Shown one piece after another: positions 52,741 through 62,115 of a DNA stretch of 64,000 bases. Position 1 is the first letter of the stretch, and every line of letters starts with the position of its first letter. The DNA is from Marinomonas algarum (GTDB lineage Bacteria > Pseudomonadota > Gammaproteobacteria > Pseudomonadales > Marinomonadaceae): contig NZ_JAJATW010000007.1 of assembly GCF_020532605.1 (NCBI RefSeq), positions 62,001 through 126,000 of the forward strand. Reading direction: 5' to 3'. The notes under the pieces are model-generated. The model worked only from the letters and a program-made list of their open reading frames with translations. It did not search any database and was not told where the DNA came from. The position numbers were made by a program, and so were the translations under genes.

Positions 52741-54546
52741 CTAGACAATTTCAATCAGGGTTTCGCCCGGTGTAACTCGATCGCCCTTGCTCACATAAAC
52801 GCCTTTTACCGTACCGGCGACGTTGGCGTGAACCTCGGTTTCCATCTTCATGGCTTCCGTGACCAAGACCGCTTGACCTGCTTTCACGGTGTCACCCTCT
52901 TTGACCAGCACCTCAATAATATTACCCGGCATGGCGGCACTGACATGGCCTGGCTCGGTGGCACGACCACGGCCATTTTCCCCTTGGGCAACGTATTCGT
53001 TTAAGGATTCAAACACCACCTCTTCCGGCATACCATCCAAAGACAAGTACAACTTGCGTTTGCCCACACCAAAGTCGCCCATGCCCGTGATTTCCACATT
53101 ATAGACTTCCCCGTGGACATCAATGCTGAACTCAGTGGCCAAGCCCGCTGTTGCCGTACTTTGAGCGCTTTCAATAGGCAATAAAGCTTCTGGAACTAAG
53201 GTGCCATCGGCTCTTTGTTGCAAAAACTCACGCCCTAGATCGGGGAACATAGCAAAGGTCAGCACATCTTCTTCCGATTGCGCCAAGTCACCAATTTCAT
53301 CACGCAAACGGTACAGTTCAGGGGCGATGGCGTCGGCTGGACGTCCTTCATACACCATTTCGTTGCCAACGGCTTTTTTCTGCAACACCTCGTTGACTTC
53401 CGCGGGCGGCTGACCGTATCCGCCTAATAAATAACGCTTCACTTCATTGGTGATGGTTTTGTAGCGCTGCCCCGCCAAGACGTTGTACACCGCTTGCGTG
53501 CCAACGATTTGCGATGTCGGCGTGACCAGCGGCGGAAAACCCAAGTCAGCACGAACACGAGGAATTTCCGCAAACACCTCACGAATCTTGTCTAAGGCGT
53601 TTTGTTCTTTTAGCTGATTGGCAAGATTAGACATCATGCCGCCGGGCACCTGATTGATCTGTACCGACACATCTTCCCGGGTAAATTCACTTTCAAACTG
53701 GTGGTATTTTTTACGCACCTCATGAAAGTAATCGGCGATTTCTGACAACAGAGTCAAATCCAATCCAGTGTCGTAATCTGTGCCTTTTAAAGCCGCCACT
53801 TGGGATTCTGTCGCTGGATGGCTGGTGCCGCTGGCGAAGGAAGAAATCGCCGTATCAATACGATCTGCGCCGGCTTCAATGGCTTTAAGCTGACACAGGG
53901 GCGCCAAGCCAGACGTGGAGTGACTGTGCACCACTAATGGCAAGTCCACCGCGTCTTTAATGGCTTTGACGAGATCGTAGGTTGCATAAGGCGTCAACAA
54001 CCCCGCCATGTCTTTTATCGCAATGGAATCCGCGCCCATGGCCTGCATTGCCTTGGCTTGTTCAACAAACAAAGCCGGCGTGTGCACGGGACTGGTGGTG
54101 TAACACAGAGTACCTTGGGCGTGTTTACCGGCTTTTTTCACCGCTTTCATCGCCGTTTCAATGTTGCGTAGATCGTTTAACGCATCGAACACACGGAACA
54201 CATCAATGCCATTGTCAGCGGCTTTTTGCACAAAGGCCTCGACCACATCGTCGGCATAATGGCGGTAACCCAGTAGGTTTTGTCCACGCAACAACATCTG
54301 CAGGCGGGTATTCGGTAACGCCGCACGCAGCTGACGCAAACGCTCCCAAGGGTCTTCTTTTAGGAAACGTACGCAGGCATCGAAGGTCGCGCCGCCCCAC
54401 ACTTCCAATGACCAAAAGCCCACTTGATCAAGTTTTTCACAAATCGGCAACATGTCTTCGGTGCGCATGCGGGTGGCAATTAAGGATTGATGGGCATCAC
54501 GCAAGGTCACGTCGGTGATTTCTACTTTTTGTTTCAGCTGATTCAT
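52741..54546 (-). CDS. pycB: Pyruvate carboxylase subunit B (carboxyltransferase plus biotin carrier; OadA-like)
   Basis: About 601 residues from ATG 54546 (MNQLKQKVEITDVTLRDAHQ); the upstream frame to 54669 overlaps pycA and is not needed. The carboxyltransferase domain shows TLRDAHQSLIATRMRTEDM and the metal site HSHSTSG; the conserved carboxyltransferase domain follows; the C-terminal biotinyl domain has the EAMKME motif with the biotinylated Lys. With pycA it makes oxaloacetate from pyruvate, bicarbonate and ATP, feeding the TCA cycle. The order pycR, pycA, pycB is as known in Pseudomonas aeruginosa; sodium pump subunits of the Oad complex are absent. Confidence 0.93.
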   Translation of the reverse strand: MNQLKQKVEITDVTLRDAHQSLIATRMRTEDMLPICEKLDQVGFWSLEVWGGATFDACVRFLKEDPWERLRQLRAALPNTRLQMLLRGQNLLGYRHYADDVVEAFVQKAADNGIDVFRVFDALNDLRNIETAMKAVKKAGKHAQGTLCYTTSPVHTPALFVEQAKAMQAMGADSIAIKDMAGLLTPYATYDLVKAIKDAVDLPLVVHSHSTSGLAPLCQLKAIEAGADRIDTAISSFASGTSHPATESQVAALKGTDYDTGLDLTLLSEIADYFHEVRKKYHQFESEFTREDVSVQINQVPGGMMSNLANQLKEQNALDKIREVFAEIPRVRADLGFPPLVTPTSQIVGTQAVYNVLAGQRYKTITNEVKRYLLGGYGQPPAEVNEVLQKKAVGNEMVYEGRPADAIAPELYRLRDEIGDLAQSEEDVLTFAMFPDLGREFLQQRADGTLVPEALLPIESAQSTATAGLATEFSIDVHGEVYNVEITGMGDFGVGKRKLYLSLDGMPEEVVFESLNEYVAQGENGRGRATEPGHVSAAMPGNIIEVLVKEGDTVKAGQAVLVTEAMKMETEVHANVAGTVKGVYVSKGDRVTPGETLIEIV

Positions 54547-54565
54547 TTTTCTTTTCTCCTGCGGA

Positions 54566-55981
54566 TTATCGACCAACGTGGGCGGCAATGGCGGCGGCCA
54601 ATACCAAGGCGATGTCACTTGGGTTACGTTTGATGGAATAGTTAAGCAATTCTGGGTGCATGGGCACAAAACTGGTGTTGAATTCGCCCTTCACAAAGTC
54701 TGGGTGCTTGAGAATTTGTTGATAGTAATTGGCGGTGGTTTTGATGCCGTGCAAGCGCATATCGTCAATGGCACGACGACCGCGAGCGATCATCTCGTCC
54801 CACGTCAAAGCCCACACCACCAGTTTCAAACACATGGAATCAAAGTAGGGTGGAATCTCGTAGCCGGTATAGATGGCCGTATCAACCCGAACCCCCGGGC
54901 CGCCCGGTGCATAGTAATGGGTAATGCGACCAAAACTCGGCAAAAAGTCGTTTTTCGGATCTTCTGCATTGATACGAAACTGCATGGCGTAGCCGCGATA
55001 TTGGATGTCTTCTTGGCGAAAACTCAGAGGCAAGCCTGCCGCAATGCGCAATTGCTCCCGCACGATATCGACTCCGGTAATTTGCTCCGTGATGGTGTGT
55101 TCCACCTGCACTCGGGTGTTCATTTCCATAAAGTAGACTTCGTTGCCAGACAACAAAAACTCCACCGTACCGGCGTTTTGATAACCTACTGCCTGCGCCG
55201 CACGCACCGCCAATTCGCAAATGTATTGACGTTGCTCAGGGGTAAGCTGTGGACTGGGGGCAATTTCAATCAGTTTTTGGTTACGACGCTGGATCGAGCA
55301 ATCACGCTCGTACAAATGAATGGCATTACCTTGAGCATCAGCCAGTACTTGAACCTCAATATGGCAAGGGTCAAGAATGCATTTTTCCAAGAAGACTTCC
55401 GCCGAACCAAACGCCTTGGTCGCTTCTGAAATCACCCGAGGGTACTGCGCCGTCAGTTCTTCTGGGGTGTCGCAACGACGAATCCCGCGACCGCCGCCAC
55501 CCGACGTGGCTTTGATCATCACCGGATAACCAATGCGCCCCGCTAGGGTCAAGGCGTCTTCTAGGCTATCAAGGTTGCCTTCGGAACCTGGAGTGATGGG
55601 AATACCTGCGGCGCGCATACTGTCACGGGCTTGGGTTTTGTCGCCCATTTTATGAATCACAGAGGAATGAGGGCCAATGAAAGCCACACCTTTTTGTTCG
55701 CACAACTCGGCGAAATGGGCGTTCTCAGATAAAAAACCGTAACCGGGATGAATAGCGTCACAGCCGGTTTCGATAGCAAGGTTCACCAAGCGCAGTGGGT
55801 CTAGGTAACCGGATAAGGGATCGTCACCCAATGAATAGGCTTCGTCGGCGCGTTTAACATGCAAAGCATAGCGATCCGGCTCAGTGAATATGGCCACAGA
55901 GCGAATCCCAGCCTCTGAGCAAGCGCGAATGATACGAACCGCAATCTCCCCTCGGTTGGCAATCAACACTTTTTTTAACAT
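54566..55981 (-). CDS. pycA: Pyruvate carboxylase subunit A (biotin carboxylase)
   Basis: 471 residues, AccC-like. Biotin carboxylase motifs: KKVLIANRGEIAVRIIRAC, ATP-grasp loop SGGGGRGIRRC, VYFMEMNTRVQVEHTITEQI. It carboxylates the biotin of PycB with bicarbonate and ATP. The gap to pycB is about 20 bases, so they form an operon; a LysR gene is divergent upstream. A housekeeping accC would normally be with accB, which is absent here, so assignment as pycA is preferred. An 850-base open frame on the opposite strand is only a shadow. Confidence 0.93.
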   Translation of the reverse strand: MLKKVLIANRGEIAVRIIRACSEAGIRSVAIFTEPDRYALHVKRADEAYSLGDDPLSGYLDPLRLVNLAIETGCDAIHPGYGFLSENAHFAELCEQKGVAFIGPHSSVIHKMGDKTQARDSMRAAGIPITPGSEGNLDSLEDALTLAGRIGYPVMIKATSGGGGRGIRRCDTPEELTAQYPRVISEATKAFGSAEVFLEKCILDPCHIEVQVLADAQGNAIHLYERDCSIQRRNQKLIEIAPSPQLTPEQRQYICELAVRAAQAVGYQNAGTVEFLLSGNEVYFMEMNTRVQVEHTITEQITGVDIVREQLRIAAGLPLSFRQEDIQYRGYAMQFRINAEDPKNDFLPSFGRITHYYAPGGPGVRVDTAIYTGYEIPPYFDSMCLKLVVWALTWDEMIARGRRAIDDMRLHGIKTTANYYQQILKHPDFVKGEFNTSFVPMHPELLNYSIKRNPSDIALVLAAAIAAHVGR

Positions 55982-56101
55982 GAGACTCTCCTTTTTGTTG
56001 AGCTTTTAGACTACTTAAGCTCAGCGAAAAGGAAAAATTGATATTTCATGGGTTATCTATAAGCTATTCGTGATGGACAACCCCAAAGACAGGACTCCCC
56101 C

Positions 56102-57055
56102 ATGCCACAGAGTATACAAAGTTTGGTCAGTCGTCTGACGTTTCGACAGTTACAGGTGTTTAACAGCGTGTATGAGTTACGCAGTTACAGCCGCGCTGGA
56201 GATATGTTGGGCCTAAGCCAGCCCGCGGTAAGCAATCAAATTCGACAACTGGAAAACGCCCTTGAACAACCACTGTTTGAATACCTTGGTCGCCAACTTT
56301 ACAGCACACCAACGGCGGAGCGCTTGGCGCAATGCGTGGCCGGCATGTTCGATGAAATTCAACGTTTTCAGCAGGATATCTCGACACAGCAAGGCCTGAT
56401 CGCAGGTCAGTTGACCTTGGTGGCGGTCAGCACAGCCCAATACATAGTGCCGTATTTATTGCGTGCCTATACCAATTTGCACCCGAACGTGACGATCAAT
56501 GTGAAGGTGATGAATCGTGCCGCTGCCATTGCACGCTTGAGCGATCATCATGATGAGCTGGTCATTATGGGCATGGTGCCCAATGACAAACCTGTGTTTA
56601 GCCTACCTTTTTTGGACAATGAACTGATTCCCGTTGCCCCACAAGGTCATCCTATTTTGACGGCATCGCCCGTGACATTACACCACTTTTTAGAACAGGG
56701 TATCTTGCTGCGGGAAAGCGGCTCCGGTAATCGCCTTGCACTGGAATTGCATTGCCAGAAACAACGTATTCGCCTACAAGCCAGTATGGAAATTGGCTCT
56801 AACGATGCCATAAAACACGCGGTGATTGCCGGCCTCGGCGTTGCCGTTTTGCCAAGGCTGGGGATTTTATCTGAACTGGCATTGGGCACCTTGGTTGAAG
56901 TCCCCATCAAAGACTTTCCCTTACGCCGCTCTTGGTGTCTGATTCATCCACAAGGCCATCACCCCACACCGGCCATGCGGTCTTTTATTGATTATGTGCA
57001 ACAAAACATCAATCCATTTGGGCAGATGTTTGCGCGCATGAAAGCTCTGCCCTAA
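56102..57055 (+). CDS. pycR: LysR-family regulator, PycR-like
   Basis: 317 residues. HTH at the N-terminus (FRQLQVFNSVYELRSYSRAG and SQPAVSNQIRQLE), then the CbbR-like substrate-binding domain. It is divergent from pycA with 120 bases between, the arrangement of pycR in Pseudomonas, so it likely controls pycAB. The 3' end is unusual: the last codons (GCTCTGCCCTAAAAAA) are the first unit of a tandem 16-bp repeat. Confidence 0.88.
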   Translation: MPQSIQSLVSRLTFRQLQVFNSVYELRSYSRAGDMLGLSQPAVSNQIRQLENALEQPLFEYLGRQLYSTPTAERLAQCVAGMFDEIQRFQQDISTQQGLIAGQLTLVAVSTAQYIVPYLLRAYTNLHPNVTINVKVMNRAAAIARLSDHHDELVIMGMVPNDKPVFSLPFLDNELIPVAPQGHPILTASPVTLHHFLEQGILLRESGSGNRLALELHCQKQRIRLQASMEIGSNDAIKHAVIAGLGVAVLPRLGILSELALGTLVEVPIKDFPLRRSWCLIHPQGHHPTPAMRSFIDYVQQNINPFGQMFARMKALP

Positions 57056-57105
57056 AAAAGCTTTACCATAAAAAAGCTCTGCTATAAAAAAACTGCCATA
57101 AAAAA
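57044..57105 (+). repeat. 16-bp tandem repeat spanning the pycR stop codon (about four copies)
   Basis: Units: GCTCTGCCCTAAAAAA (57044-57059, contains the pycR stop), GCTTTACCATAAAAAA (57060-57075), GCTCTGCTATAAAAAA (57076-57091) and a 14-base ACTGCCATAAAAAA (57092-57105). Copies diverge, so the repeat is not very recent. The last A-run merges with the following terminator. Confidence 0.85.
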
Positions 57106-57126
57106 CGACGCACTGGGCGTCGTTTT
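57102..57126. terminator. Bidirectional terminator between pycR and the peroxiredoxin gene
   Basis: Perfect stem AAAACGACG-CACTGGG-CGTCGTTTT. T-rich on both strands after the stem, so it can serve convergent pycR and the peroxiredoxin gene. Confidence 0.85.
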
Positions 57127-57144
57127 AAATACCAACAATCGATT

Positions 57145-57624
57145 TTACAACTGGCTCAACACGTATTCCGCTGAGCTGACCTTGTATTCGCCTGGCTCAT
57201 CAAGCCATAACTCTTGCACTATGCCGTTATTCACTAACATGGCGTAACGACGACTGCGGATGCCCATTTTCGCGGCTGAAATGTCTAACTCTAAGCCCAT
57301 AGAACAGGTAAATTCCGCCAAACCATCAGACGCCATGGTAAGGTGTTCTGCGTTGTTGGCCAGTCCCCAAGCATTGACGACGAAAATATCATTCACCGCT
57401 AGGCACACAATGTCGTCGAGGCCTTTGGCTTTTAATGCGTCGTAATGCACCACATAACCTGGCAAGTGGCTGGCACTGCAGGTTGGGGTAAAGGCCCCAG
57501 GCACGGCAAACATTAAGACGGTTTTGTCTGAAAAAAACTCGGTCACATCAATTGTTTCTGGGCCTTCTTCACCCATAATTTGAAACGTACCATGAGGCAA
57601 CATATCACCAACATGAATCGCCAT
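57145..57624 (-). CDS. Peroxiredoxin (Prx5 family)
   Basis: 159 residues. Peroxidatic Cys in PGAFTPTCSASHLPGYV, with the Thr and Pro of the active site; the Prx5-type segments VCLAVNDIFVVNAWG and RSRRYAMLVNNGIV are also present. It reduces hydrogen peroxide and organic peroxides using glutathione/glutaredoxin or thioredoxin. A single gene unit, convergent with pycR. Start ATG 57624 has GGGAGAAG upstream. Confidence 0.93.
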   Translation of the reverse strand: MAIHVGDMLPHGTFQIMGEEGPETIDVTEFFSDKTVLMFAVPGAFTPTCSASHLPGYVVHYDALKAKGLDDIVCLAVNDIFVVNAWGLANNAEHLTMASDGLAEFTCSMGLELDISAAKMGIRSRRYAMLVNNGIVQELWLDEPGEYKVSSAEYVLSQL

Positions 57625-57830
57625 AAATTGCTTCTCCCGTTTTTAAGTTGACGCCATATTAACGCAACCTTATTTTTTCTCATACTGTCCAGGGTGTTTT
57701 TTCTCTGGACCGGCTTTTAGACCGTTTGCTCAGATCGTTGACTCGGACAACTTACCCGAATCGCCTGGATTTCTTTCATCCGGTCAATCTGGTAAATTAC
57801 TCGCCTCTTGCTTAACTCGACCTGTGCCTT

Positions 57831-59252
57831 ATGGATTGCCCTCTTTACGAAAAAATTGCCAACCAAATTGAACAACAGGTTGCAGAAGGTATTTTCTTAC
57901 CCGGTGCAAAAATCCCCTCTGTGCGCAAGTCGAGCAAGCAAATGGCCGTCAGTGTCGCCACCGTGTTACAAGCCTATAGCCTGCTAGAAGACCGTGGCGT
58001 AATTAAAGCCCGTCCTCAAAAAGGTTACTTTGTTCAGGAAACACAACGACCCGCGTCGCCCGCTAAAAAAATCGAGCCAACGAAAACCGAAGAATCGGTA
58101 CACACCCTACTGCAACGTCTTTTGCATGTGGTGCGAGACGACACCATGGTGCAATTTGGCAGTGCGGTCCCCAAGAGCCAGTTTTTGCCTGTGCGACAGT
58201 TGCAACGCTCGGTGGGTCGCTTGATGCGCCTCGAACCGGAAGTCTGTGTGTCTTATGAATTCACGCCAGGTTCCTTGGCGTTACGCCGTCAAATTGCCAT
58301 TCGTATGCTCGATAATGGCTGTCAGTTGCAACCCGACGACATTACCATCACATTAGGCTGCCAGAACGCCCTGATGCTGTCGTTGCAAGCCGTCACTCAA
58401 CCCGGTGATACCATTGCCATTGAAAGCCCTACGTATTATGGCGTGCTGCAAGCCATTGAAACCTTACAACTGAAAGCCATTGAGATTCCCTGCGACACCG
58501 CCACAGGTATTGACACCGAGGTGCTCCAACAAGCCACTGCCGACTGGAACATCAAAGCCTGTGTGGTGACGCCAAACAATCACAACCCGACCGGCAGCTC
58601 TTTGAATCATGCTGCCCGATTGCGCTTGATTGCATTGTCCGTTGAGCACGATTTTGTGTTAATCGAAGACGACATTTACGGGGAGCTCAGCTATCAAGAC
58701 AAACGCGACCGCGCGCTTAAAGCCGACGATCAGGCCAATACAGTGATTTATTGCAGCTCTTTTTCAAAAAGTATCGCCCCAGGGTTTCGTATTGGCTGGC
58801 TGGTTGGCGGCGCTTATCAGGCGATTATTGAGCGTCAAGCCCATGCTCAATCCTTGGCGATTCCAACTTTAACGCAAACCGCCATTGCGAACTTCTTAGA
58901 AAACGGTGCCTATGACCGACATTTACGCAAAACCCGTCAGGCTTATCAGAACAATCTGGCGCGCTGCCAACAACTGATCACCCAACACTTTCCTGACGGC
59001 ACGCAAATGTCTTACCCAAAGGGAGGCTTTTTGTTGTGGGTTACCTTGCCGAAAAAAGTCAACGCTATGAAGTTGCATGCGCAAGCGTTGGAGATCGGCA
59101 TTGGCTTATTACCCGGCTTAGTGTTCAGTTTTACCTCGCAGTATCACCATCACTTTCGCTTAAATTATGCCTTAAATTGGGACAATGCCATCGATACGGC
59201 TTTAAAAGAGCTAGGGCGATTGAGCCACCAGCAAATGCAAGACGCGCTTTAA
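57831..59252 (+). CDS. MocR-type regulator (GntR HTH plus aminotransferase-like domain)
   Basis: 473 residues. Residues 1-75 are a GntR winged helix (LYEKIANQIEQQVAEGIFLP, VRKSSKQMAVSVATVLQAYS); residues 110-465 are a type I aminotransferase fold with the PLP Lys in CSSFSKSIAPGFRIGW and Asn/Asp in PNNHNPTG and IEDDIYGEL. Such proteins usually regulate vitamin B6, GABA or taurine genes by binding PLP. The target here is not evident from neighbours; the gene upstream is a peroxiredoxin on the other strand. ATG 57831 lacks a clear ribosome site. Confidence 0.92.
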   Translation: MDCPLYEKIANQIEQQVAEGIFLPGAKIPSVRKSSKQMAVSVATVLQAYSLLEDRGVIKARPQKGYFVQETQRPASPAKKIEPTKTEESVHTLLQRLLHVVRDDTMVQFGSAVPKSQFLPVRQLQRSVGRLMRLEPEVCVSYEFTPGSLALRRQIAIRMLDNGCQLQPDDITITLGCQNALMLSLQAVTQPGDTIAIESPTYYGVLQAIETLQLKAIEIPCDTATGIDTEVLQQATADWNIKACVVTPNNHNPTGSSLNHAARLRLIALSVEHDFVLIEDDIYGELSYQDKRDRALKADDQANTVIYCSSFSKSIAPGFRIGWLVGGAYQAIIERQAHAQSLAIPTLTQTAIANFLENGAYDRHLRKTRQAYQNNLARCQQLITQHFPDGTQMSYPKGGFLLWVTLPKKVNAMKLHAQALEIGIGLLPGLVFSFTSQYHHHFRLNYALNWDNAIDTALKELGRLSHQQMQDAL

Positions 59253-59344
59253 GACAACATCGAAAAACAAAGCACATTTCATATAAGTTTAAGTTATGAT
59301 TTTGCTTTCTCGCATCTTAAAATTCATCTGTACAGGCAGGGCAA

Positions 59345-59370
59345 AAAGCGTACAATTCGCTTTCTTTTTT
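59345..59370 (+). terminator. Rho-independent terminator after the MocR gene
   Basis: AAAGCG-TACAATT-CGCTTT followed by CTTTTTT. It lies inside a wider inverted repeat (ACAGGCAG at 59332-59339 and CTGCCTGT at 59378-59385). Its place, inside a longer open frame, argues that the next gene starts at 59431 and not at 59296. Confidence 0.75.
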
Positions 59371-59430
59371 AAACACTCTGCCTGTTTGGCCGATAACATT
59401 AATATCAACTTTAGTAGCTGGCTTGTTGCG

Positions 59431-59841
59431 ATGGAATTTGTTGCACATCCGAGAGACCTTCCATTAGATATTACGCTAATTGAAGATCAGCCTTTCCCGC
59501 CTATCTGCGCAGAAAGAGCTGGGTTTGTCGGTATTACCTATGTCACCCTTCGTCCTTTTGATCACGGGCGCTCGGTCAGAATTACACTGGAAGAAATAGA
59601 CCCTAACTTTTGTGTTTCTGGTCGTGTTGTGTCCTGTTGTAAAGCGGCCGACGGTTATCAAGTGGCGATTGAATTCCCCACCAAAGAAGAGTGTTATTGC
59701 GTTCGTATGATCGAGCAGTTGTCGCAAATCGAGCATTATCGACGCCAAGCCAAAATCGACGGCCGACGACTCAATTACAATGAAGCCGCCGCTGAATGGA
59801 TTCAAAAGTTCGCCGCCAGTTTCCCTGCATTCTCCCTGTAA
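59431..59841 (+). CDS. PilZ-domain-like protein
   Basis: About 136 residues from ATG 59431; the frame is open to 59296 but a terminator lies within that extension. HPRDLPLDITLIED near the start and VSGRVVSCCKAADGYQVAIEF in the middle resemble PilZ-type c-di-GMP-binding proteins, but the RxxxR and D/NxSxxG motifs are not clearly present, so the binding ability is uncertain. The C-terminus is helical (LNYNEAAAEWIQKFAASF). It starts 47 bases before the DUF501 gene on the same strand. Confidence 0.55.
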   Translation: MEFVAHPRDLPLDITLIEDQPFPPICAERAGFVGITYVTLRPFDHGRSVRITLEEIDPNFCVSGRVVSCCKAADGYQVAIEFPTKEECYCVRMIEQLSQIEHYRRQAKIDGRRLNYNEAAAEWIQKFAASFPAFSL

Positions 59842-59887
59842 TTCCCCGTTTTTTACCTTATCCATCAACTATTAGACCCTAAAGACT

Positions 59888-60403
59888 ATGACCACACCTC
59901 TTTCCCAGCGTGATATCGAGATCATTACCGCACAACTTGGCCGCACACCAAGCGGCATCAATGCCATCGCCCATTATTCGCCAAACGGCACACCACAAGT
60001 ATTAGAAATGGAAACTTGGGTCTTTGATCAACCTTTTCCTACTTTGTATTGGTTGTCCAGTAAGGCCATCGACAAGGCGTTGGCGAAAATAGAAAGCCAC
60101 GGTGTGGTGAAAGAGTTGGAACAGCGTATTTTGGACGACGAAAGTTTGCGCGAAGCTCATCATGCCTCTCACCGCGATTACATTGCACGCCGTTGGGCGG
60201 TGATGAGCGACGAACACAAGGCCATCATTGAAGAAAAGGGCTTCAAGCCTTTGTTTGATAAGCTGGGGATAGGCGGCATCGCCAATTGGGACAAGGTACG
60301 CTGTCTGCACATGCAATACGCCCACCATTTGGCAGGCGACAATGTGATTGGTCGTATTCTGGACGAAGAATACGATATCAAAGCCATTGCTGACGCGGAA
60401 TAA
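59888..60403 (+). CDS. DUF501-family protein
   Basis: 171 residues. Conserved pattern for DUF501: LGRTPSGINAIAHYSPNGTP, FPTLYWLSSKAIDKALAKIE and the Cys/His region KVRCLHMQYAHHLAGDNVIGR. Function is unknown; its composition suggests a soluble cytosolic protein. The C-terminal codons and stop form the first unit of a 16-bp tandem repeat. It converges with glpK. Confidence 0.85.
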   Translation: MTTPLSQRDIEIITAQLGRTPSGINAIAHYSPNGTPQVLEMETWVFDQPFPTLYWLSSKAIDKALAKIESHGVVKELEQRILDDESLREAHHASHRDYIARRWAVMSDEHKAIIEEKGFKPLFDKLGIGGIANWDKVRCLHMQYAHHLAGDNVIGRILDEEYDIKAIADAE

Positions 60404-60451
60404 AGCTAACGCAAAACACAGCTAACGCAGAATACAGCTAACGCAGAATAA
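60389..60451 (+). repeat. 16-bp tandem repeat spanning the DUF501 stop codon (four copies)
   Basis: First unit GCTGACGCGGAATAAA encodes the last codons and the TAA of the DUF501 gene. Three more follow: GCTAACGCAAAACACA, GCTAACGCAGAATACA and GCTAACGCAGAATAAA. Two copies are nearly identical, so part of the expansion is recent. Confidence 0.88.
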
Positions 60452-60469
60452 AAGCCGCTTAATAGCGCC

Positions 60470-61954
60470 CTAGTCTCGGGTACGGACGCGATCCACTGCT
60501 TTTTGCCACCCCTGGTAAAGCTTATCGCCCGTGCCCTTTTCCATGGTCGGCTCAAACCGCTGGTCCGCCACCCATAAAGTACTGATGTCGTCTAGAGAGT
60601 GATAAATCCCTGTGTGTAAGCCCGCCAAGAAAGCCGCACCCAAGGCGGTGGTTTCGGTCACACAAGGTCGCTCTACGGTGATTTCCAGCAAATCACTCAG
60701 AAATTGCACCATCACATCGTTAATCACCATACCGCCATCAACACGCAACGCACTGAAGGTAGCACCGTCTTGTGCCATGGCTCCGACCAGGTCGCGAGTT
60801 TGATAACACACCGAGCGCAAGCCCGCACTGACAATGTCGGATACACTGGTGTCTCGGGTTAGCCCTATCATGGCGCCACGGGCGTCCGGGTCCCAATAGG
60901 GCGCCCCCAAACCGGTGAAGGCCGGCACCAAATACACGGAATCATCATTCAGGGCTTGCTTGGCAAGACTTTGGGTTTCTTTGGCATCAGAGAAGAGTTT
61001 CAAGCCATCACGCAACCATTGAATCGCTGCCCCCGCGACAAAAATACTGCCTTCTAGGGCATAGGTCACCTTGCCATTCAAACGATAACCCACTGTGGTT
61101 AACAGCTTGTGTTCAGAACGAATCGGTGTCTCGCCGGTATTCAAAATCATAAAGCAGCCAGTGCCATAGGTGCTTTTTACCATGCCTGGTGTAAAACACG
61201 CCTGGCCGATCAGCGCCGCCTGTTGATCCCCTGCAATGCCATTGACAGGAATCGCCGCGCCCAACCAGTGAGCGTCGATGACACCAAAGTCAGCACTGCA
61301 ATCCATCACTTCGGGAAACACCACATCGCCGATGCCCAACAGCGTGATCAACTCTTGATCCCACGCTTGTGTATGTATATTGAAAGCCATGGTTCGCGCC
61401 GCATTGGTGGCGTCGGTTTTATGGGAAGTACCGCCGGTCAAGCGCCACAACAAAAAACTGTCTACCGTTCCGAAAGCCAGTTTGCCTGCTTGCGCTTTAT
61501 CACGCGCACCCTCTACGTTGTCGAGTATCCAACGTATTTTGGTGGCTGAAAAATAAGGGTCGATCAGCAACCCGGTTTTTTCTTGCACCTTTTCACTCAA
61601 ACCCTGATCGCTCAATTGCTGACAAAACGTCGTCGTGCGTCGGTCTTGCCAAACAATGGCGTTGTACACCGGCTCACCCGTGTCGGTGTCCCATAGGATA
61701 GTCGTTTCACGTTGATTGGTAATGCCGATGCTTGCTATCGCTTGGGCGGCGATGCCTGTATCCTTAAGCACGGCTTGGCAAACTGACAAGGTGGATGTCC
61801 AGATGTCTTCTGGATTGTGTTCCACCCAACCATCATCAGGAAAGATTTGTGGAAACTCTTGCTGAGCCTGACCGACTCGGGTGCCTTTTTCATCAAATAA
61901 AATGGCACGGGAACTGGTGGTACCTTGATCGATAGCAAGAATATAATGGGTCAT
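60470..61954 (-). CDS. glpK: Glycerol kinase
   Basis: 494 residues, usual length. FGGY-kinase motifs: [17 protein letters not shown] at the N-terminus, ATP-binding [30 protein letters not shown], and [16 protein letters not shown]. It phosphorylates glycerol to sn-glycerol-3-phosphate. It is divergent from glpR with an operator-like palindrome between them, and glpD lies 1.1 kb away. No glycerol facilitator gene is in the window. Confidence 0.96.
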   Translation of the reverse strand: MTHYILAIDQGTTSSRAILFDEKGTRVGQAQQEFPQIFPDDGWVEHNPEDIWTSTLSVCQAVLKDTGIAAQAIASIGITNQRETTILWDTDTGEPVYNAIVWQDRRTTTFCQQLSDQGLSEKVQEKTGLLIDPYFSATKIRWILDNVEGARDKAQAGKLAFGTVDSFLLWRLTGGTSHKTDATNAARTMAFNIHTQAWDQELITLLGIGDVVFPEVMDCSADFGVIDAHWLGAAIPVNGIAGDQQAALIGQACFTPGMVKSTYGTGCFMILNTGETPIRSEHKLLTTVGYRLNGKVTYALEGSIFVAGAAIQWLRDGLKLFSDAKETQSLAKQALNDDSVYLVPAFTGLGAPYWDPDARGAMIGLTRDTSVSDIVSAGLRSVCYQTRDLVGAMAQDGATFSALRVDGGMVINDVMVQFLSDLLEITVERPCVTETTALGAAFLAGLHTGIYHSLDDISTLWVADQRFEPTMEKGTGDKLYQGWQKAVDRVRTRD

Positions 61955-62020
61955 AGCGGGTTCTCTTTGATATAACGGCCGCTTAATCGTAAGCGACTCA
62001 GTACAGTGTTATTTTTGTTT

Positions 62021-62040
62021 TTTGAACATTAATATTCAAA
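62021..62040. promoter_or_regulatory. Candidate GlpR operator, glpK-glpR intergenic
   Basis: Near-perfect palindrome TTTGAACATTAATATTCAAA (one mismatched pair), followed by another GAATATT half-site. GAACAT is the half-site in known GlpR operators. Confidence 0.55.
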
Positions 62041-62115
62041 TACGAATATTTTCTATTAAAAACCAATACACCCGTGTTTAGCAAGCAGTAACCCTCTTAA
62101 GGAGAAAAAAACGCC

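Noticed and set aside
54547-54669. N-terminal extension of pycB
   Set aside because: It overlaps pycA, has no family similarity (CPCTQNCLTIPSN...) and MNQLKQKVEITDVTLRD is the usual beginning.
54578-55429. Plus-strand open frame of 283 codons opposite pycA
   Set aside because: Lies wholly within the conserved biotin carboxylase gene on the other strand; no family features.
59296-59430. N-terminal extension of the PilZ-like protein
   Set aside because: Contains a good terminator for the MocR gene, so is unlikely to be coding.
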